Notes: generated by a model from the letters alone, not told the origin. Positions 1 to 6,532 are shown, counted from the first letter of the stretch. The stretch: 9,134 nt of DNA from UBA9676 sp036522155 (GCA_036522155.1 DATDGI010000052.1:1-9134), one strand, 5' to 3'. A program made the numbers and translations.

Positions 1-682
1 GGCGCTCGGTTGCGGGCTGGATGAGCTGGCTGGCGATGGCGCCGCGGTCGCCACCCACCGCCGACAGCCGGGAGACCGCGAGTGACGCGGTTACCAGCTG
101 GACCATGATCTGGTCGACATTGTCGGCGACCAGCACCGGGACCGCTGGATCGTCGATGAACCGGGCCAGGTACTCCGAGTTCGCGCCCCGGCCGATGGCG
201 ACGGCCAGCCGGATCGCGTCCCGGCCGGCCGGCACGGCGAACAGCACCCGCAGCCCGGCCTCAAATTCGGCCGGGTCGGTGGGCCGGCCGTCGGTGATCA
301 GCAAGATGGCTGGCCGCAGCGCCCTGTTTTCCAGCTCGCCGGGCTTGAGGGCCTCGGTCACGAGCTGGAACGCGGCCCCCATCCGGGTCAGGCCCTTTTC
401 CACGTGATGCAGCGGCTTCCAGCGCGCGGTCGCCACCGGCACCGGCTCGGCGATGTGCCATTCGGCCCGGTCGGCGAAGGCGATCGCCCGCAGCATCACC
501 TGGGCCTGCTCCTGGTCGCGTTCCCAGGCGGCCAGGTGAGGGAGCATGCTCGCGATGGCGAAGTTGAGCGCCTGCATGCGGCCGTCGGTCTTCATCGATC
601 CGGAGCAATCGGCCAGGATGAAGAAGTGGAGCGGGCGCCGTGAGATGCCGCCACCAGGCATGATCGTCATGCTGTCTGTCAT
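1..682 (-). CDS. TerY-like VWA domain protein, 3' end cut by window edge
   Basis: This gene reads leftward from ATG 680-682 and stays open for 227 codons to the left edge, so its stop is not in the window. The product is a cytoplasmic von Willebrand factor A domain with no signal peptide or membrane segment. The metal-ion-dependent adhesion site is visible as D25-x-S27-G-S29, T99 in a G-L-T-R-M-G loop, and an I-T-D-G motif with D131, so metal-dependent ligand binding should be intact. Length and motif spacing resemble the stand-alone TerY-type VWA proteins of tellurite/stress-response clusters, which typically sit with a PP2C phosphatase and a protein kinase; those partners are not visible here. 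The start is supported by GGGGGAG at 691-697, eight bases upstream; M5 and M8 are weaker alternatives. The gene is divergent from the membrane protein at 952. The VWA call is firm; the TerY subgroup is judged by resemblance only. Confidence 0.85.
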   Translation of the reverse strand, partial: MTDSMTIMPGGGISRRPLHFFILADCSGSMKTDGRMQALNFAIASMLPHLAAWERDQEQAQVMLRAIAFADRAEWHIAEPVPVATARWKPLHHVEKGLTRMGAAFQLVTEALKPGELENRALRPAILLITDGRPTDPAEFEAGLRVLFAVPAGRDAIRLAVAIGRGANSEYLARFIDDPAVPVLVADNVDQIMVQLVTASLAVSRLSAVGGDRGAIASQLIQPATER

Positions 683-697
683 GCGCCCCGCTCCCCC

Positions 698-731
698 AGG
701 CAGGCATCACGGCCTGCCTCGTCAGAGGCAG
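698..731 (-). promoter_or_regulatory. Two mutually exclusive hairpins in the VWA gene leader
   Basis: AGGCAGGC (698-705) pairs perfectly with GCCTGCCT (712-719) around a six-base loop. CTGCCTC (714-720) pairs perfectly with GAGGCAG (725-731) around a four-base loop. The two share bases 714-719, so only one can form at a time. In the leftward transcript the first hairpin directly abuts the GGGGGAG ribosome site at 691-697. A switch controlling translation or elongation is possible, but two short GC-rich stems can also arise by chance. Confidence 0.35.
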
Positions 732-745
732 CCCAGACTATCCTC

Positions 746-767
746 CAGCGGCCGGGTCCGGCCGCTG
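746..767. promoter_or_regulatory. 22-base palindrome between divergent genes
   Basis: CAGCGGCCGG (746-755) and CCGGCCGCTG (758-767) are perfect ten-base inverted arms with a two-base centre. The site lies 64 bases before the VWA start. A weak -10-like TAGTCT on the minus strand (735-740) would put its -35 region under this palindrome, as for a repressor operator. It could also be a leader hairpin. The palindrome is seen directly; the role is inferred. Confidence 0.4.
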
Positions 768-886
768 CTACCACACAGATAGCACGGATTTGGGGCGGCT
801 GGAACTGGCCGTGAGCACCCCCCGGCGCCGCTGGCTGAGAACGCGGGCAACTCCCGGTGGCGCGGGGCGCGTGTCCACTGGCCAGA

Positions 887-917
887 TTGAGCACGTTCCG
901 GCCGGGCTTGCTAGGAT
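887..917 (+). promoter_or_regulatory. Likely housekeeping-sigma promoter of the four-cysteine membrane protein gene
   Basis: TTGAGC (887-892) and TAGGAT (912-917) are separated by 19 bases. They resemble the actinobacterial TTGAC(A)/TAGGAT pattern read by the principal sigma factor. Transcription would begin near 924 and give a leader of under 30 bases before ATG 952, with the ribosome site inside it. The -10 match is good; the spacer is at the long end. Confidence 0.45.
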
Positions 918-937
918 TCCGCGCACCAGCGGCCGGT

Positions 938-945
938 GGGGGAGG
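938..945 (+). promoter_or_regulatory. Ribosome binding site that fixes the start at 952
   Basis: GGGGGAGG ends six bases before ATG 952. This strong site decides for 952 over an in-frame ATG at 790, which would lie upstream of the predicted promoter. Confidence 0.7.
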
Positions 946-951
946 TCCTTC

Positions 952-2226
952 ATGACCGAAGGAACAGGGCAGGGGATCGACCCGGGGGGCGAAGCACGCG
1001 GCGTGCTCCAGTCGGCCGTGACCGACTACGGTGCCCGGGTGCTGTCGAACGCCGCCATCATCGATGGCATCTGTGAGGACCGGCTGCCGGACTCGCCCCG
1101 CGAGGCCAGCCTGATCAGCATGGCCGTCCGGGCTGACGTGGCCGCCATGCTCCAGCAGCGGGCCGGTGGGGTCGGTGCCGACACCGCGGTCAGGCTGACC
1201 GCCGCCAACCTGGCCGAGTCGCGATCGCTGGACCCGGCCGCCGCCATCTGGGTGGTCAGCGAGTTCGGCCGGGCCCTGGGTTATCAGGTGTCGGAAGGCT
1301 TGCAGCCGGCCGCGGGCTCGGGGGCCCCGGGCGGCCTCGGTGTTCCGCCGGCCCCGGGGACCGCCCCACCCGCCAGCCCGGGCGGCGAGCAGCTGACCGT
1401 GCCGCCCGGCGCGCCTCCCGCGCATCCGCCGACCGAGCGGGCCCAGTACCCGGAGACGGTCACCACCGGGCCGGGCGGCCCCGGCGCCACACCACCGGTC
1501 GGCCCGGGTTACCCCCCGCCCGCTGGCCCGGACTACCCTGGCGCCACACCACCAGCCGGGCCGGGCGGACGGCCACCCACGGCCCGTTCGTCCCGGCGCG
1601 GCCTGCTCGTCGGGGGCGGGATCCTCGGGCTGGTGATCCTCTACGTCATCCTCGCCGGGACCGCGCACCTGCCGCCGTTCAGCAAGGCGACGCCCAAGCC
1701 CACGCCGACCCTGAGCACGCACCCCCCGAGCCCGAGCCCGACCGCATCCACGTTCACGCCCACCGCCGGGGATCAGACCCTGGCCGCGATCATCCCGGCC
1801 GATGTCTCGGCCAATAACAGCTGCGCCCCGGTGCACGCGCCGCATTTCGGTGCCACCGCGGAGTACCACTGCTCGGGAGCGCCGAACATCCCGCCCGGCT
1901 ACGTCCAGTACTACCTGTTCGCCACCAAGTCAGCGATGAACGCGGCGTACGCATCGTTCCTGTCTAACTTCGCCCATATCAGCAAGAATTCGGGCCCCTG
2001 CTTCCAGGTCCACGGGACGGCCGCGTTCAACACGTTCGCCTCGTGCGAGACGCAATACTCCTTCGGCAACACGCCCGAGGGCCGGGTGGCCGAGTACGTC
2101 TACAAGGGCAACCCCGACATCAGCGACACGTTCAACCGGGACCTGATCCTGGTCGACATGCAGGCCAGCAGCGGCAACACCCTGATCAAGTGGTGGGACC
2201 ACTCCCCCAACTGGGTCAAGGACTAG
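952..2226 (+). CDS. Single-pass membrane protein with cytoplasmic helical domain and four-cysteine outer domain
   Basis: The 424-residue product has four parts. Residues about 16-112 form a compact helical domain with a D-S-P-R-E motif and a W-V-V-S-E-F end; I recall similar modules at the ends of diverse bacterial signalling proteins but cannot name a family from sequence alone. Residues 113-216 are a Pro/Gly-rich linker. One membrane helix spans about 217-236, preceded by S-S-R-R, so the N-terminus should be cytoplasmic. A Pro/Thr/Ser stalk (245-272) leads to an outer domain (273-424) with C291, C307, C350 and C365, enough for two disulfides. The outer domain resembles the C-terminal extracellular domains of some actinobacterial Ser/Thr kinases and lipoproteins, but there is no kinase here. 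It probably links an external cue or wall contact to a cytoplasmic partner. The ribosome site at 938-945 fixes the start. It is divergent from the TerY-like gene. Confidence 0.85.
   Translation: MTEGTGQGIDPGGEARGVLQSAVTDYGARVLSNAAIIDGICEDRLPDSPREASLISMAVRADVAAMLQQRAGGVGADTAVRLTAANLAESRSLDPAAAIWVVSEFGRALGYQVSEGLQPAAGSGAPGGLGVPPAPGTAPPASPGGEQLTVPPGAPPAHPPTERAQYPETVTTGPGGPGATPPVGPGYPPPAGPDYPGATPPAGPGGRPPTARSSRRGLLVGGGILGLVILYVILAGTAHLPPFSKATPKPTPTLSTHPPSPSPTASTFTPTAGDQTLAAIIPADVSANNSCAPVHAPHFGATAEYHCSGAPNIPPGYVQYYLFATKSAMNAAYASFLSNFAHISKNSGPCFQVHGTAAFNTFASCETQYSFGNTPEGRVAEYVYKGNPDISDTFNRDLILVDMQASSGNTLIKWWDHSPNWVKD
1483..1553 (+). repeat. Short in-frame repeat in the Pro/Gly linker
   Basis: The 14-base word GGCGCCACACCACC occurs at 1483-1496 and 1540-1553, exactly 57 bases (19 codons) apart. 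It encodes the repeated G-A-T-P-P element of the linker (residues 178 and 197). This looks like internal duplication in low-complexity coding DNA. Confidence 0.5.
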
Positions 2227-2233
2227 CTACCGG

Positions 2234-2256
2234 CCCGTACCGCTCCCGGCTACGGG
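2234..2256. terminator. Weak hairpin between two convergent genes
   Basis: CCCGTA (2234-2239) and TACGGG (2251-2256) form a six-base stem with an 11-base loop. It spans the gap between the stop at 2226 and the convergent stop at 2250-2252. There is no T-run on either side and the stem is short, so it is only a candidate bidirectional terminator. Confidence 0.25.
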
Positions 2257-2939
2257 TGGCGGGTTTCCACCGCGGACAGGTGGCCGCCGGTGGTGATCAG
2301 GACGATGTGGTCGACCATCGCGTTGCCGGGCAGATCGACGGTCAGGTGCTCGCCGTTGGCCCAGTAGTACTCGGCCGACAGCAGCGCCCCGTGGTCGATG
2401 TGCCCGACGGTGAGATAGCGCCCGGTGCCGTGGCAGATCTCGGTCACCTCGAAGTTGCGGTGCGGGTCGAACCGCCCGGCCAGGGTGCCGGCATCCTGGT
2501 GGTAGAAGATCTCCTTCTGGTGCAGGAAGGGATGGCACTCGACGCCGGTGCCGACGAACCCGTTGCTGGGGTAGTGCATCCCGGCCACACCGCAGATGGC
2601 GATGTCTTCCGCCGCCACGTAGGCACCGCCGGGGATGATCACCCGCTTGCTGTAGCCGTCGTGCAGGTGGTACTCGATCTTGTTCAGCTTCGATCCGGCC
2701 GCGAAGGGGTCGGTGACGCTGACCGACGCGCTCAGCCCTGCGCCCTGCTCGGTGGCCTTCACCACATGGTTCTGCGGGTGCGAGGCCACCGGCGAGGGCG
2801 ACGCGGCCGTGGAGTGACCGGACGGCGACGGCCCCGAAGATGACCCCGGTGACGAGGGCGGGGAGGCTGACGAGCAGGCCAGGCCGGCCGTCACGGCGGT
2901 CACGGACACCGCCGCCACCACCCACGTGCGTGCCCTCAT
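2250..2939 (-). CDS. Histidine-rich secreted protein, probable lipoprotein, function unknown
   Basis: The 229-residue product begins with a signal peptide: R2 and R4, a hydrophobic stretch from W6 to about L20, then C22. The cleavage context G-L-A-C has Gly where lipoboxes usually have Leu, Val or Ile, so lipid attachment is likely but not certain. Residues 23-50 are a Ser/Pro-rich spacer. The folded part (about 55-229) contains C116, C135 and C169 and is rich in histidine (17 His in the mature protein), including C-H pairs at 135-136 and 169-170. This would suit metal binding, but no known motif is evident and I do not recognise the family. ATG 2939 is chosen because the signal peptide starts there and GGAGGG lies at 2943-2948; the frame stays open upstream to 3131 but that part overlaps the divergent gene and looks non-coding. 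It converges with the gene at 952-2226. Confidence 0.8.
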   Translation of the reverse strand: MRARTWVVAAVSVTAVTAGLACSSASPPSSPGSSSGPSPSGHSTAASPSPVASHPQNHVVKATEQGAGLSASVSVTDPFAAGSKLNKIEYHLHDGYSKRVIIPGGAYVAAEDIAICGVAGMHYPSNGFVGTGVECHPFLHQKEIFYHQDAGTLAGRFDPHRNFEVTEICHGTGRYLTVGHIDHGALLSAEYYWANGEHLTVDLPGNAMVDHIVLITTGGHLSAVETRHP

Positions 2940-3009
2940 CGACCCTCCGGGCAGTCCCGGCCGGTATTCCCGCGGCTCCGGCCGATCGTGATCAGGCGCA
3001 GCATACGCT

Positions 3010-3038
3010 CGTGCCAGACAGCTCAGCGAACGTGCCAG
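3010..3038 (+). promoter_or_regulatory. Pair of CGTGCCAG direct repeats, 21 bases apart
   Basis: The eight-base word CGTGCCAG occurs at 3010-3017 and 3031-3038. The period is exactly 21 bases, two helical turns, in the 121-base gap between divergent genes and just before ATG 3061. Spaced direct repeats like this can bind a dimeric regulator on one face of the DNA. No clear -35/-10 pair was found beside it, so the role is inferred. Confidence 0.35.
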
Positions 3039-3060
3039 GTGGGGGTGCGGGGTTTCACCG

Positions 3061-4287
3061 ATGACGGGCCGGGCGGCAGCCGGGCGGTTCCGGGTGGTGC
3101 CGCTGCTGGCACTGCTGGTGGCGGCGGCCACGCTGGTGCTGCTCGCGGGTTGCGCGGTGCTGCTCTACCTGACCAGGGACTACACCCAGGCCGTTTACGG
3201 CAGCGGCGGCACGGTGGCCGCGCTGGTGGCCTGCGGGACCGGGCTGCTGGTGGCGGGCAGGCAGCCCGGCAACCCGATCGGCTGGCTGCTGCTCGGCTGG
3301 GCCGCCGTGGTGGCGGTGGTGGGGGCCGGCCGGCTCTACTCGGTGCTCGACTACCGGATTCATGCCGGGGCGCTGCCCCTGGGCCAGACCGCACTGCTGC
3401 TCCAGGAAGCCGCGTTCGTGGTCGCCATATGCGCGGGCCTGATCGTCGCGCTGTTCCCGGACGGCAGGCTCCCCTCCCGCCGCTGGTGGTGGCTGCTTGG
3501 CTGCTACTGCGCGGCCGGTGCCGTGTTCACGATTGGCCAGCTCACGCGCCAGGCCGCGGCCATCAGCGGGCCGCCGGTGCGGGTCTACCCGACCGGTGTC
3601 CCGGTCGCTAGCCCGCCGCTGGCCGGGGCGGCGGCGGTGGTGGTCATCGCCGGCCAGGTGGCCGGGTGGCTGGTCCTGGCGGGCCTGCTCGTCTTCACCG
3701 GGCGCCAGGGGGCGGACTTCCGGCGGTCCACCGGGCTGCGCCGCCAGCAGCTGAGACTGGTCCTGACCGGGGCGGCCTGCTGCGCCGTCGCCACCGCGAT
3801 CACCATCTTCGCCCGGGACTACTCCTACGGGACCGCGCAGGTGGTGCAGTCCGCGGCCGATCTGGGGGCCGCCGCGCTGCCGGTGGGGATCGCGGTCGGC
3901 ATCGCCCGGTACCGGCTCTACGACCTCGGCCGGATCATCTCCCGGACACTGGCCTACACGATCGTCACCGGTCTGCTCGCTGGCATCTATGCGGGCCTGG
4001 TCGTGCTGGCCACGCAGGTGCTGCCGGTGTCATCGCCGGTGGCGGTGGCCGGCGCCACCCTGGTGGTCGTCGGGCTGTTCACCCCGCTCCGGCGCGGGGT
4101 GCAGCGGGTGGTGGACCGCCGGTTCAACCGCGCCCGCTACAACGCGGAACGGACCGTGGCCGCGTTCGCGGCGGGCCTGACCGAGTCGGTGGACCTGGAG
4201 GCGGTCCGGGCCGGCCTGCTGGCCGCGGTGCAGCAGAGCCTGGAACCCGCGCACGCCTCGATCTGGCTGGCCGACCGCCCCTCCTGA
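3061..4287 (+). CDS. Multi-pass membrane protein resembling the sensor half of actinobacterial histidine kinases
   Basis: The 408-residue product has about ten hydrophobic segments, near 14-36, 49-66, 73-90, 113-132, 143-160, 187-213, 232-250, 265-282, 298-318 and 324-341. Hallmarks shared with the membrane region of many actinobacterial sensor kinases are G-N-P-I-G-W-L-L-L (70-78), L-F-P-D-G-R-L-P (131-138), R-Y-R-L-Y-D-L-G-R-I-I-S-R-T (283-296) and V-D-R-R-F-N-R-A-R-Y (351-360). The end (about 361-405) looks like the start of a GAF or signalling helix, and the protein stops where a kinase would begin: there is no H-box and no ATP-binding N or G box. Stand-alone proteins of this type exist, so this may be a natural short form and not a truncation. 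It may sense a membrane signal or act as a partner of another sensor. The start has only a modest purine-rich site (GCGGGG near 3047-3052). It is divergent from the histidine-rich protein gene. Confidence 0.85.
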   Translation: MTGRAAAGRFRVVPLLALLVAAATLVLLAGCAVLLYLTRDYTQAVYGSGGTVAALVACGTGLLVAGRQPGNPIGWLLLGWAAVVAVVGAGRLYSVLDYRIHAGALPLGQTALLLQEAAFVVAICAGLIVALFPDGRLPSRRWWWLLGCYCAAGAVFTIGQLTRQAAAISGPPVRVYPTGVPVASPPLAGAAAVVVIAGQVAGWLVLAGLLVFTGRQGADFRRSTGLRRQQLRLVLTGAACCAVATAITIFARDYSYGTAQVVQSAADLGAAALPVGIAVGIARYRLYDLGRIISRTLAYTIVTGLLAGIYAGLVVLATQVLPVSSPVAVAGATLVVVGLFTPLRRGVQRVVDRRFNRARYNAERTVAAFAAGLTESVDLEAVRAGLLAAVQQSLEPAHASIWLADRPS

Positions 4288-4292
4288 CCGCC

Positions 4293-4324
4293 GCTGGCCC
4301 GGCGGGCCGTGCGGCCGGGCCAGC
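4293..4324. terminator. Strong hairpin shared by two convergent genes
   Basis: GCTGGCCCGGC (4293-4303) and GCCGGGCCAGC (4314-4324) are perfect 11-base inverted arms around a ten-base loop. The structure fills almost the whole gap between the rightward stop at 4285-4287 and the leftward stop at 4324-4326, overlapping the latter by one base. There is no T-run, as is common for actinobacterial terminators, and the symmetry allows it to serve both directions. Confidence 0.55.
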
Positions 4325-6516
4325 TACGGCGCCGGCGTGGTAGCGGACGGGGTCGGCGTGACCGTCGGCGACGTGGTCGGCGACGGCGACGGGCTGGGGC
4401 TGGGCGTCGTGGCGGTGGGTGACGGTGTAGGCGACGTGCTCGGCGACGCAGAGGCCGAGCTCGTCGATGGCGACGGTGACGGGTGGGCGGGGGCCGAGCT
4501 CACGCCCTGGGCCGGCCCCATCAGGTTGGGTGTCTGCACCGGGTGCCGGCTCGGTGCGAACAGCAGCGCGACCGCGGCGACGGCCACCGCGGCCACGGCG
4601 ATGACACCGCCGGTCGCCGCGCCCGCGGCGAAGGCCCGGCGGTCCCGCCGGTTCTCGGTCCGCCGCCGTTCGCGCAGCCATTCGGGCAGTGTGGCGCGCT
4701 GCGCGGCCCAGCTGTTGACCGGCGCCGCCGCCATGCCCAGCGTCGGGAACAGCAGCAGTGCGGCCAGCAGCGGCCCGCTCAGCTCGTTGTACTTGGTCAG
4801 CGCGCCGGCGATGCCGGCCAGGCCGAACAGGGCCAGCGTGGACTCGGCCCAGTTGGCCCGCAGCGCCTCCCACCACTTGGCGCGCTCGCTGGTCTTGGGC
4901 GTACGCAGGAAGGCCGCCTTGCGGGCGAACAGGCCAAGCACCGACGCCCGCGCCACCACCAGTGAGGTGGACTGCCAGATGAAGAAGGCACCCACCGCGT
5001 CCCGCCAGGTCGCCCCGGTCCCCCGCCGCAGCAGCGCCACGGCCCGGACCAGCCCGAGACCGACCAGCACCGGCACGGTGGCGACCAGGAAGACGGTGAG
5101 CTTGCGGAACAGGTCGCCACCGCCGATGGCCAGGTTGAACGCCCCGGCCAGCAGGAAGACCAGGAAGAACAGGCCCAGCAGGTCGCCGTACCATTGCAGG
5201 CCGCCGGCCAGGTACGACCAGCGCTGCGCGGTGGTCAGGTGGTTGCCCTGGGTCTGCCGCCCGGGGATCATCGACCGCCAGTGCAGGCGCAGGATCTGGA
5301 TGCCACCGAAGCACCACCGGTAGCGCTGGCCCTTGAGCGCCTCGAACGTCAGCGGCATGATGCCGCGTCCCATCGTCTGATCCATGTGCAGGCCGTGCCA
5401 GCCGGCCCGGAGCAGGCGTATCGAGAGTTCGGCGTCCTCGGTGATGCACCACTCATCCCAGCCGCCGAGCTCATCCAGCGCCACCCGCCGGATGAGGCCC
5501 ATGGTGCCCGCGAAGATCGCCCCGTCGTGCTCGTTCCTGGACGGCTGGGAGACCGCGAAGAAGTACTTGTAGGAGTAGTACAGCCGCCGGTAGTAGCGGG
5601 CGTGCCCCCAGTCCCGGTAGTCCTGCGGCGCCTGCACGAACCCGATCCACGGGTCTGCGAACGGCGGCGCGCACCGGCGCAGGAATCCCGGCCTGAGCTG
5701 GTAGTCGGAGTCGACCACGCCGATCACATCGGCGGCCGGATCGGTGAGGTTGCGCAGCGCGTAGTTCAGCGCCCCGGACTTGTACCCGGGCCAGTCCATC
5801 AGGTGCGCGAACTTGACCCCGTGCCGGGCGCACCAGTCCTCGACCGGCCGCCACAGCCGCTCGTCGTCGGTGTTGTCGTCGATGCAGATGACCTCGAACC
5901 GGGGATAGTCGAGCCGCAGCAGCGAGCGGAGCGTGTCGATGACCATGCCCGGCGGCTCGTTGTGGGCCGGCACGTGCAGGCTGACCATGGGCAGGTCCTG
6001 GTCGGCGGCCTGGAACGTCACCTGCGGGGTGACCCGCCTGCGCCAGTGCTCGGTGCCGAGGGCGTCGCAGATCTCCCACAGGTAGGCGCAGGACATGATG
6101 GCGGCGGCCACCTCGAACAGCCACAGCAGCAGGCCGCCCACGGTGCCCACGAACCCGAGGTGGCTGGCGAACGTCCATTCCAGCGCGTAGGTCAGGTAGA
6201 CGGCGAACAGGAAGACGCTGGCCGACCAGCACAGGTGGGCGCGGGCCCGCCAGCGCCGGGTGGCGGGCAGCCAGACCAGGCTCGCGACCACCACTCCGGC
6301 GATCCCGGCCACGATGTTGTGGTGGGACACCTTGAGCAGCCGCAGCGCGCCGGCCACCAGCGCGGCCAGCACCGCGGTCCCGGCCACGGCGAGCACCAGC
6401 CGCCGGATGGCCGGCCAGGCCCCCGGGGTCCGGTCGCGGCGTCCGCCCGGCAGGAACAGGGCGGCCGAGCCGAGCGGGGCCGCCACGATGGCCGCCAGCA
6501 ATAACGCCTGAAGCAT
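4324..6516 (-). CDS. Cellulose-synthase-like family-2 glycosyltransferase with Ser/Thr/Pro tail
   Basis: The 730-residue membrane enzyme should polymerise a sugar from a nucleotide-sugar donor and pass the chain through the membrane. Five N-terminal membrane helices (within about 1-150) precede a cytoplasmic GT-A domain with V-P-A-H-N-E (about 182), D213-D214, the metal-binding D269-S-D271, the catalytic T-E-D (D361) and Q-R-Y-R-W (397-401), matching the D,D,D,QxxRW pattern of processive enzymes. An F-L-R-T-P-K motif at 536-541 matches the gating-loop type of bacterial cellulose synthase. More helices follow, then a basic stretch, a last helix (about 636-653) and a tail; 45 of the final 51 residues are Ser, Thr or Pro. 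No PilZ domain is evident. ATG 6516 has AAGGAG ten bases upstream and gives a topology obeying the positive-inside rule; ATG 6543 is a real alternative and TTG 6579 is unlikely. The sugar and polymer cannot be named. Confidence 0.88.
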   Translation of the reverse strand: MLQALLLAAIVAAPLGSAALFLPGGRRDRTPGAWPAIRRLVLAVAGTAVLAALVAGALRLLKVSHHNIVAGIAGVVVASLVWLPATRRWRARAHLCWSASVFLFAVYLTYALEWTFASHLGFVGTVGGLLLWLFEVAAAIMSCAYLWEICDALGTEHWRRRVTPQVTFQAADQDLPMVSLHVPAHNEPPGMVIDTLRSLLRLDYPRFEVICIDDNTDDERLWRPVEDWCARHGVKFAHLMDWPGYKSGALNYALRNLTDPAADVIGVVDSDYQLRPGFLRRCAPPFADPWIGFVQAPQDYRDWGHARYYRRLYYSYKYFFAVSQPSRNEHDGAIFAGTMGLIRRVALDELGGWDEWCITEDAELSIRLLRAGWHGLHMDQTMGRGIMPLTFEALKGQRYRWCFGGIQILRLHWRSMIPGRQTQGNHLTTAQRWSYLAGGLQWYGDLLGLFFLVFLLAGAFNLAIGGGDLFRKLTVFLVATVPVLVGLGLVRAVALLRRGTGATWRDAVGAFFIWQSTSLVVARASVLGLFARKAAFLRTPKTSERAKWWEALRANWAESTLALFGLAGIAGALTKYNELSGPLLAALLLFPTLGMAAAPVNSWAAQRATLPEWLRERRRTENRRDRRAFAAGAATGGVIAVAAVAVAAVALLFAPSRHPVQTPNLMGPAQGVSSAPAHPSPSPSTSSASASPSTSPTPSPTATTPSPSPSPSPTTSPTVTPTPSATTPAP
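4327..4479 (-). repeat. Low-complexity DNA encoding the Ser/Thr/Pro tail
   Basis: These bases encode residues 680-730 of the glycosyltransferase. On the plus strand they are an irregular series of GGCGAC-, GGTGAC- and GGTCGGC-like units. It is an imperfect codon-level repeat (Ser-Pro, Thr-Pro), not a clean tandem array, and is likely to vary in length between strains. Confidence 0.55.
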
Positions 6517-6526
6517 CGCCTGGCCG

Positions 6527-6532
6527 CTCCTT
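6527..6532 (-). promoter_or_regulatory. Ribosome binding site favouring the start at 6516
   Basis: On the minus strand this reads AAGGAG, ten bases before ATG 6516. The competing start ATG 6543 has only GAGG, six bases upstream. The two are close in strength; the topology of the first membrane helix tips the choice to 6516. Confidence 0.45.

Noticed and set aside
790..951. In-frame upstream extension of the membrane protein gene to ATG 790
   Set aside because: It lies before the likely promoter (887-917) and lacks a ribosome site, while ATG 952 has a strong one. The extra residues look like translated non-coding DNA.
679..1869. Long leftward open frame opposite the four-cysteine membrane protein gene
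   Set aside because: It is Arg/Gly-rich, matches no domain and is explained by GC-rich DNA opposite a real gene.
2043..2843. Long rightward open frame across the end of one gene and opposite the secreted protein gene
   Set aside because: It spans two real convergent genes, has no recognisable domain and has shadow-like composition.
2940..3131. Upstream extension of the histidine-rich protein gene to 3131
   Set aside because: It would bury the signal peptide inside the protein and overlap the start of the divergent membrane protein gene.
4327..4479. Repetitive GGCGAC-rich stretch considered as a tandem array or CRISPR-like repeat
   Set aside because: Units are irregular, lack spacers and are simply codons for Ser-Pro and Thr-Pro in the glycosyltransferase tail.
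4124..5452. Leftward open frame overlapping the glycosyltransferase in another frame
   Set aside because: It shares the strand but not the frame of a clear enzyme and is rich in Arg, Ala and Pro with no domain.
5194..6504. Long rightward open frame opposite the glycosyltransferase
   Set aside because: The opposite strand encodes a complete set of GT2 motifs; this frame shows none and is typical antisense shadow.
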